Below the pieces are notes generated by a model. The model was not told where the DNA came from. It ran no database searches and worked only from the letters and a program-made list of their open reading frames with translations. A DNA stretch of 64,000 bases from Natroniella sulfidigena (GTDB taxonomy: Bacteria > Bacillota > Halanaerobiia > Halobacteroidales > Halobacteroidaceae), in assembly GCF_023223645.1 (NCBI RefSeq), contig NZ_JALKBY010000002.1:186001-250000 (forward strand), in the 5' to 3' direction. A program made the position numbers and the translations under genes. Below are positions 57,334 to 64,000 of the stretch, one piece after another. Numbering within the stretch: the first letter of the stretch is position 1; each line of letters starts with the position of its first letter.

Positions 57334-57831
57334 TTATTCTTCTTCAAAATCTTGTTCAGCAAAAATCTCATCAATTTTAGTTTCAATCTCTTCCTCTGTC
57401 TTATCTTCTGTTAAAACTAACTCACTGATCAAAATCTGTCTTGAATTACTCAACATCTTCTTTTCACCAGTAGATAATCCTTTTACTATATCACGTATAG
57501 TGAGGTTTCTAACAACCTCAGCTACCTCAAAAATATCTCCCGTCTTTATTTTTTCCGTATTAGCTCGATAGCGACGATTCCAATTTTGAGACATCTCACT
57601 CTGCTTTCCTTCTAAGACTTCGTAAACATGTGGTACAACCTCTTTATCTATTACATTCCTTAACCCAATCTCTTCTACATTATCTTTAGGAATCATAACC
57701 TTCATTTCACCGATTGGCAATTTCATGATATAATATTGTTTTGTTTCACCTAAAATCTCTTTCTCTTCTACATCTACAATAGTTCCAGCTCCATGATTCG
57801 GATAGACAATCTTGTCCCCAATTTCAAACAT
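57334..57831 (-). CDS. CarD-family RNA polymerase-binding regulator
   Basis: 165 residues: FEIGDKIVYPNHGAGTIVDVEEK (the RID/Tudor-like start), the SQNWNRRYRANTEKI stretch with the tryptophan that contacts promoter DNA, then a helical C-terminal domain. It stabilises open complexes at promoters. Its own promoter lies directly behind disA. Confidence 0.9.
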   Translation of the reverse strand: MFEIGDKIVYPNHGAGTIVDVEEKEILGETKQYYIMKLPIGEMKVMIPKDNVEEIGLRNVIDKEVVPHVYEVLEGKQSEMSQNWNRRYRANTEKIKTGDIFEVAEVVRNLTIRDIVKGLSTGEKKMLSNSRQILISELVLTEDKTEEEIETKIDEIFAEQDFEEE

Positions 57832-57870
57832 TAATATAACCCTCCATTCAATACATAATCATCCCAATTT

Positions 57871-57899
57871 ATTATATCATATTTAAAGCCTTATATCAA
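57871..57899 (-). promoter_or_regulatory. Promoter of carD
   Basis: Minus strand TTGATA (57894-57899), 17-bp spacer, TATAAT (57871-57876), just past the disA stop. Confidence 0.75.
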
Positions 57900-58997
57900 T
57901 TAAATATGTCGATCCAATAAGACTTGATCTCGTAACCTCTTTAATCCTTCTTTAATTGCCTGTGCTCTAACTTCCCCAACTCCATCAACATCATCCAATT
58001 CATCAATTGAAGCATTAAGTATCTCCTGAAAATCTCCAAAAGAAGCAACTAAATTCTCAATCACACTCATTGGCAACCTGGGTATCTTTCTTAATAGTCT
58101 ATACCCCCTAGGGGAGACTGATAAATCCAAGGCACTCATATTTCCCCCATAACCCAAATGTTTACTAATTGATGATAGACTTAATAATTCATCCGAAGAA
58201 CTATCTGATATTTTATCAAAAATATCCTCTTCATCATCTTCAACTTTTTCATCATCTTGCTCTTCTACCTGTGCTTCATAATCTTTAATAATTAATAATC
58301 CTTCATCTTTTACATTGGCTACTAACTCTTTTAACTGCATCTTGATTAAACGCCCTTCATTGCCTAATTCATTGATATACCTTTCAATTTCATTACCAAT
58401 CCTTAATACCATCTCTGCTCGTTGAATTACAGTTACTACTTCGGAAACAGTAACTAAATCTTCAAATTCTAAAGCACTCAAATTGGTCAGGGCTTGATCT
58501 AATACACTTCTATACTTCTCTAATGTTTGTATAGCTTGATTAGCTTTAGTTAAAATAACCCTAATATCTTCAAGGATATATTTTTTATCATTTTTATATA
58601 ATGTAATTATATCTCTTCTTTGCGAAATTGAAATAACTAATTCTCCTGTTTGTTTAGATATCCGCTCTGCAGTTCTATGCCTAGTACCAGTCTCTACTGA
58701 AGAAATTGAAGGATCAGGAACTAATTGTGCATTAGCACATAAAATTCTTTCTGTATCACTACTTAAAACAATAGCTCCATCCATCTTTGCTAGTTCATAT
58801 AATCTGGTAGGTGTTGCTTCAGCATTAATATTAAATCCACCATCAACCGCTCCTAAAACTTCCTCACTATCACCTACAACAATTAATGCTCCAGTCTTTG
58901 CTCGCAGTATATTCTCCAAGCCTTCCCTAAAAGAAGTTCCAGGAGCAATTAACTTTAATATTTCAGAAAATTTTTCATCCTTAGATAAACTAGACAT
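57900..58997 (-). CDS. disA: DNA integrity scanning diadenylate cyclase
   Basis: 365 residues. The diadenylate cyclase domain has DGA at 73-75 and RHR at 106-108 (TGTRHRTAERIS). The C-terminal helix-hairpin-helix domain has NLVASFGDFQEILNASIDELDDVDGVGE. Between is a coiled, acidic linker. It makes c-di-AMP and halts at branched DNA. It starts right after the radA stop, and disA-radA-clpC order is typical. Confidence 0.96.
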   Translation of the reverse strand: MSSLSKDEKFSEILKLIAPGTSFREGLENILRAKTGALIVVGDSEEVLGAVDGGFNINAEATPTRLYELAKMDGAIVLSSDTERILCANAQLVPDPSISSVETGTRHRTAERISKQTGELVISISQRRDIITLYKNDKKYILEDIRVILTKANQAIQTLEKYRSVLDQALTNLSALEFEDLVTVSEVVTVIQRAEMVLRIGNEIERYINELGNEGRLIKMQLKELVANVKDEGLLIIKDYEAQVEEQDDEKVEDDEEDIFDKISDSSSDELLSLSSISKHLGYGGNMSALDLSVSPRGYRLLRKIPRLPMSVIENLVASFGDFQEILNASIDELDDVDGVGEVRAQAIKEGLKRLRDQVLLDRHI

Positions 58998-60368
58998 TTA
59001 TTCCCCTCCCAGAATAAAATCTAATACTTCTCTAATATCTCTAACTGCATTAACCTTTAAATCATCATCAAGGTTTGTCAATGACTCTAAGTTACTTTTG
59101 GGAATAATAAATTCTCTAAAACCTAATTTACTTGCTTCGATTACTCTCTTTTCAATCTGGTTAACAGCTCTTATTTCACCAGATAATCCTACTTCCCCAA
59201 CTACAGCGACATTTTTAGGTACAACCAAATCTCTAAAACTGGATACAATAGCCACAATTATTCCTAAATCAACTGCTGGCTCATTGACTTGGAATCCTCC
59301 TACAATATTAATATAAATATCTTGTCCTTGAATATGTAAACCTAGTCTCTTTTCTAAAACTGCTAATAATAAAGAAACTCTTTTATGATCAATTCCAGTT
59401 GTCATTCGGCTTGGAGTTCCAAAGTTAGCTGCTCCTACTAAAGCTTGTAACTCAATCAAAATTGGTCTAGTTCCCTCCAGACAAGGAATCACTACAGAAC
59501 CAGGAACCTCTTGTGGTCTTTCTTCAATAAAGACTTGAGAAGGATTCAATACTTCTGTTAACCCCTCTTGCTCCATTGTAAAAATTCCAATCTCATTTGT
59601 AGATCCAAACCGATTCTTAACAGCTCTTAAAATTCGATAAATATGATTAGAATCTCCCTCAAAATACAATACAGTATCTACCATATGCTCTAATGTCCTC
59701 GGGCCAGCTATAGAACCTTCTTTAGTCACATGACCAATTAAGACAATTGAAATTTCTTCTTTCTTAGCTAAGTGCATTAATCGTCCCGTACACTCTCTTA
59801 CCTGACTAACACTACCAGGTGCTGACTCCAATTGCGGATTATAAATAGTTTGAATTGAATCTATAATTATTAACTCTGGTTTTAATTGTTTACTATTTTT
59901 AATAATTGATAATAAGTTAGTTTCTGCTAGAATATATAATTCAGAATTAACTGTTTTTAAACGATCAGCCCTTAATTTAATCTGCCTTTCAGATTCTTCA
60001 CCAGAAACATATAATACTTTCTTATTTTGTTGAGTAATGTTATAAGCGGTCTGTAATAAGAGGGTTGATTTTCCAATACCTGGATCTCCGCCGATTAATG
60101 TTAAAGATCCTGTTACAACTCCCCCTCCTAACACTCGATCTAACTCTGTAAAATCTGTTTTAATCCTATCTTCAGTAGTGATTTCAATCTCATCTATCTG
60201 CTGAGGAATAGCATCAGTCACTAATTTCTCCTCTTTTTTCTTGCGTTTTTGATCAATGATCGTCTCTGTTAATGTATTCCAACTATTACAACTTGGGCAC
60301 TTCCCACTCCACTTCAATGCTTTGTAACCACATTCTTGACAAACATATCTTCGCTTATTTTTCGCCAT
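58998..60368 (-). CDS. radA: DNA repair protein RadA
   Basis: 456 residues from the ATG at 60368 following AGGTGG; an in-frame GTG at 60386 is rejected. Zinc finger CQECGY and CPSC near the start, Walker A GGDPGIGKST, KNRFGSTNEIGIF (RadA/KNRFG motif), and a Lon-protease-like C-terminal domain. A branch-migration helicase in recombination. Own promoter behind clpC. Confidence 0.96.
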   Translation of the reverse strand: MAKNKRRYVCQECGYKALKWSGKCPSCNSWNTLTETIIDQKRKKKEEKLVTDAIPQQIDEIEITTEDRIKTDFTELDRVLGGGVVTGSLTLIGGDPGIGKSTLLLQTAYNITQQNKKVLYVSGEESERQIKLRADRLKTVNSELYILAETNLLSIIKNSKQLKPELIIIDSIQTIYNPQLESAPGSVSQVRECTGRLMHLAKKEEISIVLIGHVTKEGSIAGPRTLEHMVDTVLYFEGDSNHIYRILRAVKNRFGSTNEIGIFTMEQEGLTEVLNPSQVFIEERPQEVPGSVVIPCLEGTRPILIELQALVGAANFGTPSRMTTGIDHKRVSLLLAVLEKRLGLHIQGQDIYINIVGGFQVNEPAVDLGIIVAIVSSFRDLVVPKNVAVVGEVGLSGEIRAVNQIEKRVIEASKLGFREFIIPKSNLESLTNLDDDLKVNAVRDIREVLDFILGGE

Positions 60369-60400
60369 AAAACCACCTATCCACAATAGACTTAACCTTT

Positions 60401-60429
60401 ATTATAACATTTTTGGGCTGATTTAACAA
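60401..60429 (-). promoter_or_regulatory. Promoter of radA-disA
   Basis: Minus strand TTGTTA (60424-60429), 17-bp spacer, TATAAT (60401-60406). Confidence 0.65.
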
Positions 60430-60436
60430 GGAAATT

Positions 60437-60464
60437 AAGAAAGCAGGTATTACCTGCTTTCTTG
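60437..60464 (-). terminator. Terminator after clpC
   Basis: AAGAAAGCAGGTA/TACCTGCTTTCTT stem. The 3' side on the minus strand is AATTTCC, so the U tract is poor; the paired T-rich arm may still act. Confidence 0.6.
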
Positions 60465-60467
60465 AAG

Positions 60468-62903
60468 TTAAACTTTATCAAATTGAAGTTCTTCATTTTG
60501 ACAGTCAACTTTTATTTGATCCCCATTATTAAACTCATCAGCTAGAAAATGTTCTGCTAAAGAATTTTCTACTAAACGTCTAATTGCTCTTCGTAAGGGT
60601 CTCGCTCCAAACTCCTTATCATATCCTTCTTCAGCGATTAACTCCTTAGCTGCTTCAGTGACTTCTAATTTAATATCTTTTACTCCTAATCTTTCTTCTA
60701 ACTCCTCTAACATTAAATCAACAATCTCTTTAATATCTTCTTTAGAAAGAGCATGAAAAACAATTATTTCATCTAATCTATTTAAAAACTCTGGTCTGAA
60801 AGTATCCTTTAATTTTGATTTAACCATCTCTTTCATTTCTTCGTATTCCCTATTCTCTATATCAGTTTCAACTGCTTTGAATCCAACTCCTCCTGACTTA
60901 CTCTGAATCAAATCTGCTCCAACATTTGAAGTCATAATGATCATTGTATTCTTAAAGTCAACAGTTCTTCCCTGAGCATCTGTCAGTTGACCATCTTCTA
61001 ACATCTGTAATAAAATATTAAAGGCTTCTGGGTGAGCTTTTTCAATCTCATCCAGTAAAATAACTGAGTAAGGTCTTCTTCTAACCTGCTCCGTCAACTG
61101 ACCACCTTCTTCATGACCTACATATCCTGGAGGAGAACCAACTAATCTAGAAACAGCGTGCTTTTCCATATATTCTGACATGTCAACTCTAATCATAGCA
61201 TCTTCATCATCAAACATTACTTCTGCTAAGCTTTTAGCTAATTCTGTCTTTCCGACTCCTGTTGGCCCTAAAAAGATAAATGAACCAATTGGACGCTTAG
61301 GATCTTTCAATCCTGCTCTTGCCCTTCTAATTGCTTGTGAAACCGCTTGGACTGCTTCATCTTGACCTACAACCCTGCGGTGCAATTCCTCTTCTAGATT
61401 AAGCAGTTTTTCTGATTCTTCTTGGGCCAACTTTGTAACTGGAATTCCTGTCCAATCAGAAACAATCTGTGCTATAGTCTCTCTAGTAATAACAGTCTCA
61501 CTCATTCCTTTTTCATTCTTCCACTCTAATTTTATCTTTTCTAGCTCATCTTTTGCATCTTGTTCTTGATCCCTCAAGCTAGCGGCCTCTTCAAACTCCT
61601 GAGCTTCAATAGCAGCTTCTTTTTCTTGCTCAATTCTTTCTAACCTTTTTTCTAAATCTTTAATTTCATTAGGTGCTGTATTTTGCTGTAACTTTATCTG
61701 AGAACCAGCTTCATCAATTAAATCAATTGCTTTATCAGGTAAGAAACGATCACTTACATAACGATGAGAAAGCTCAGCTGCAGCAGAAATAGCTTCATCT
61801 GTAATCTTAACTCGATGATGTGCCTCATAAACATCTCGTAAACCTTCTAAAATCTTTTCAGTATCCTCTACAGAAGGTTCCTCTACTAAAATAGATTGAA
61901 ATCTCCTCTCTAAAGCTGCATCCTTCTCAATATATTTACGATATTCATCTAAAGTAGTTGCTCCTATTGTCTGCAGCTCTCCTCTAGCTAAAGCTGGCTT
62001 TAAAATATTAGCAGCATCAATTGCTCCTTCTGCTCCACCAGCTCCAACTAAAGTATGCAATTCATCAATAAATAAGATTATATCACCAGAATCTTCAATC
62101 TCTTTCATAACTGCCTTTAATCGCTTTTCAAACTCTCCTCTATACTTAGATCCTGCTAGTAGTGAACCTAAGTCCAAAGCCAAGATTTTCTTCTCATTTA
62201 ACAGTTCAGGAACTTCCCCCTCAACTATTCTTTGGGCCAACCCTTCTGCAATAGCTGTCTTCCCTACCCCTGGCTCTCCAATTAAGCAAGGATTATTCTT
62301 TTTACGCCGACTCAAAATTTGAATTACTCGTTCTATCTCCTTACTCCTTCCAATAACAGGATCTAATTTATCTTCAGCTGCAAGGTTAGTTAAATCTGTC
62401 GTGAATTTATCTAAACTTCTACCGTTTTGATATCCGCCTCTTTTTTTCTTACGTCCCTTTTTAGCACCACCTAACAACTTGATAACCTCTTGCTTTATCT
62501 TATCAAAATCTGCTCCTTCTTCTTTTAAAATTCGTGCTGCTACTCCTTCTCCCTCTTTAAGCAAACCTAATAGCAAATGTTCCGTTCCTACATAATTATG
62601 TCCTAATCGCCGAGCTTCTTCTAAAGAAAGATTTAAAACTTTTTTAGTTCGAGGAGTAAACGGTAAGCTATCACTTTCAACTTCATCATTTCCAGTTCCA
62701 ATAATATCTTTAACCCTAGCTCTCAACTTCTCTAAATTAAATTTGCTATTTTCTAATACTTTAGCTGCTACTCCTTCCCCTTCTTTAAGTAATCCTAACA
62801 ATAAATGTTCTGTTCCTACATAGTTATGATTAAATTCTCTAGCTTCTTCTTGAGAAAAAGCCATTACCTTACGAGCTTTTTCAGTAAACCTTCCAAAAAT
62901 CAC
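60468..62903 (-). CDS. clpC: Clp protease ATP-binding subunit ClpC
   Basis: 811 residues. Two Clp N-terminal repeats ([20 protein letters not shown] and the similar GVAARIL segment), first AAA+ domain with [13 protein letters not shown], a UVR/M-domain coiled coil (about 410-460), and second AAA+ domain with [14 protein letters not shown]. It unfolds substrates for ClpP, including arginine-phosphorylated proteins made by McsB next door. The start is GTG at 62903 after a G-rich site. Confidence 0.97.
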   Translation of the reverse strand: MIFGRFTEKARKVMAFSQEEAREFNHNYVGTEHLLLGLLKEGEGVAAKVLENSKFNLEKLRARVKDIIGTGNDEVESDSLPFTPRTKKVLNLSLEEARRLGHNYVGTEHLLLGLLKEGEGVAARILKEEGADFDKIKQEVIKLLGGAKKGRKKKRGGYQNGRSLDKFTTDLTNLAAEDKLDPVIGRSKEIERVIQILSRRKKNNPCLIGEPGVGKTAIAEGLAQRIVEGEVPELLNEKKILALDLGSLLAGSKYRGEFEKRLKAVMKEIEDSGDIILFIDELHTLVGAGGAEGAIDAANILKPALARGELQTIGATTLDEYRKYIEKDAALERRFQSILVEEPSVEDTEKILEGLRDVYEAHHRVKITDEAISAAAELSHRYVSDRFLPDKAIDLIDEAGSQIKLQQNTAPNEIKDLEKRLERIEQEKEAAIEAQEFEEAASLRDQEQDAKDELEKIKLEWKNEKGMSETVITRETIAQIVSDWTGIPVTKLAQEESEKLLNLEEELHRRVVGQDEAVQAVSQAIRRARAGLKDPKRPIGSFIFLGPTGVGKTELAKSLAEVMFDDEDAMIRVDMSEYMEKHAVSRLVGSPPGYVGHEEGGQLTEQVRRRPYSVILLDEIEKAHPEAFNILLQMLEDGQLTDAQGRTVDFKNTMIIMTSNVGADLIQSKSGGVGFKAVETDIENREYEEMKEMVKSKLKDTFRPEFLNRLDEIIVFHALSKEDIKEIVDLMLEELEERLGVKDIKLEVTEAAKELIAEEGYDKEFGARPLRRAIRRLVENSLAEHFLADEFNNGDQIKVDCQNEELQFDKV

Positions 62904-62915
62904 ATTAACCCCCCC

Positions 62916-63947
62916 TTAGTCTAATAATTCTTTAATCAACTCAGCTCGATAGATCTCTCTTTCTTCAATTGATAACTTCTGCCCTTTAGTCAGTTGTAAA
63001 GTAGCCGGTCTAATCATCACCATCAATTGATTCAAAATTGTTGGCTCTATCCTTTTTATTATACCCAAATCAATTCCTAATCTTACATTAGAAATTAATT
63101 CCATTGCTTCCTCTATTGAAATACTATAAGCATGTGTTAAAATCCCATGAGCACGATAGACTTTATTTTTAACACTTACCTCTTGTTCTTGTAATAACAA
63201 CTTACGAGCATTCTTCTCCTGTTCAATAATTTGTTGAGTTACCTCTAATAAGTTTTCTCTTATTTCTTCTTCTGAATGTCCTAAAGTCACCTGGTTAGAA
63301 ATCTGATATAAATTTCCTACTGTCTCAGTTCCTTCCCCATATAAACCTCTAACCGCCAATCCTAATTGTGAAATAGCTGACATCAACTTTTCAACTCGAT
63401 TAACCATATTTAAAGCAGGTAAATGAACCATAATTGAAACTCTCAAACCAGTCCCTACATTGGTTGGACAAGCAGTCAAATATCCATACTCTTCAGCAAA
63501 AGCTATATCTATCTGATCTTCTATATGATTATCTAATCGATCTGCTACACTCCAAGCTTCTTCTATCTGTAATCCAGGTAATAATACTTGCACCCTTAAA
63601 TGATCCTCTTCATTAACCATTAAACTGATTGTCTCATCTTCAGATAATGCAACTGCTTTATGTTTATTAGTTTGGGTATGCTCAGGACTGATCAGATGTT
63701 TTTCTACCAACATCTTTCTTTCAAACTCTGATAAACTATCTATACCAATTAGTTCAAGTTGAAAGTGATCATCCTCTTCCAATAACTGTTCAACTTTACT
63801 TCCTACCTGCTTCAACTCTTCATTACTAGCATGGTGAGTAAAACTTAAATCACTAACATTACGGGCCAACCTAACTCTACTACTGACCACAACATCAGAA
63901 TTTGGCCCTAATTCTTTCATCCATTGATTCATAATCTTCTCTTCCAT
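62916..63947 (-). CDS. mcsB: Protein arginine kinase McsB
   Basis: 343 residues from the ATG at 63947, six bases after GGGGGTG; a GTG at 63956 overlaps that site. Phosphagen-kinase-like: SSRVRLARNVSDL, TACPTNVGTGLRVSIMVHLPAL and the C-terminal arginine-kinase residues. It phosphorylates arginines to tag proteins for ClpCP. It works with the activator McsA, whose gene ends just upstream. Confidence 0.95.
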   Translation of the reverse strand: MEEKIMNQWMKELGPNSDVVVSSRVRLARNVSDLSFTHHASNEELKQVGSKVEQLLEEDDHFQLELIGIDSLSEFERKMLVEKHLISPEHTQTNKHKAVALSEDETISLMVNEEDHLRVQVLLPGLQIEEAWSVADRLDNHIEDQIDIAFAEEYGYLTACPTNVGTGLRVSIMVHLPALNMVNRVEKLMSAISQLGLAVRGLYGEGTETVGNLYQISNQVTLGHSEEEIRENLLEVTQQIIEQEKNARKLLLQEQEVSVKNKVYRAHGILTHAYSISIEEAMELISNVRLGIDLGIIKRIEPTILNQLMVMIRPATLQLTKGQKLSIEEREIYRAELIKELLD

Positions 63948-63952
63948 ACTCT

Positions 63953-64000
63953 TCACCCCCTATTATCCAATCTATCTTCCAACTCCTTAATTTCATCCCT
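63953..64000 (-). CDS. mcsA: McsA, last 15 codons (cut by window edge)
   Basis: The reading frame entering at 64000 reads RDEIKELEDRLDNRG and stops at TGA 63953-63955, a few bases before the McsB start. The content fits the helical, LRD-type C-terminus of McsA, the zinc-finger activator of McsB. The body of the gene, and ctsR expected before it, are outside the window. Confidence 0.65.
   Translation of the reverse strand, partial: RDEIKELEDRLDNRG

Noticed and set aside
1-64000. Mobile elements, prophage, CRISPR array, rRNA genes
   Set aside because: No transposase, integrase, phage gene, regularly spaced repeat array or rRNA sequence was found on either strand.

Overview
The window is a low-GC, Firmicutes-type chromosome segment. 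From about 10.6 kb to the right edge it holds the classical ribosomal, RNA polymerase and translation superregion, all on the minus strand, in the order known from Bacillus and clostridia. The genes sigH, disA, clpC/mcsB and mcsA together with T-box leaders point to a spore-former-type Firmicute. A halophilic or anaerobic clostridial relative such as the Halanaerobiales is my best guess, but this is inference and not a sequence match. No insertion sequence, prophage or CRISPR array was seen.

Left 10.6 kb (accessory-like). The 5' end of ilvB (minus) sits behind an elaborate leader: two consensus promoters, an orphan T-box Stem I-like module, a complete T-box, and a second attenuator-type hairpin. 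Divergent from it is a four-gene plus-strand operon (double hot-dog dehydratase-like protein, BioY, thiolase-like protein, acyl-CoA ligase). Its promoter is overlapped by a BirA-type inverted repeat, so it looks biotin controlled and resembles yhfUTS of B. subtilis with an extra gene. Then come ilvD, a degenerate CPBP-family membrane protein, and two genes of the AmmeMemoRadiSam group (radical SAM enzyme; Memo-AMMECR1 fusion). The intergenic spaces here carry AT-rich TAGTNA-type repeat tracts that are not seen in the right part.

10.6-34.3 kb. rpsI-rplM, truA, the ECF energy module ecfT-ecfA2-ecfA1 (likely partner of BioY), rplQ-rpoA-rpsD-rpsK-rpsM-rpmJ-infA, map-adk-secY, the spc and S10 clusters, tuf-fusA-rpsG-rpsL. 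The usual rpmD (L30) gene between rpsE and rplO is absent.

34.4-46.6 kb. rpoC-rpoB, rplL-rplJ behind an L10 leader with terminator, rplA-rplK, nusG-secE, tRNA-Trp, rpmG, a second nearly identical tuf, and abutting tRNA-Thr and tRNA-Gly genes. Gly-Thr-tuf is the same order as in E. coli.

46.7-64 kb. sigH, a VanW-type protein, rlmB, thyX, mrnC, cysS-cysE behind a cysteine T-box that follows gltX, a CBS-HutP-like fusion protein, ispF-ispD, a PIN-TRAM membrane protein, carD, disA, radA, clpC, mcsB and the last codons of mcsA. Transcription runs from high to low coordinates. Promoters could be placed after disA (for carD), after clpC (for radA), and before sigH, the tRNA-tuf unit, rpmG, rplJ, rpoB, rpsL, infA and rplM.
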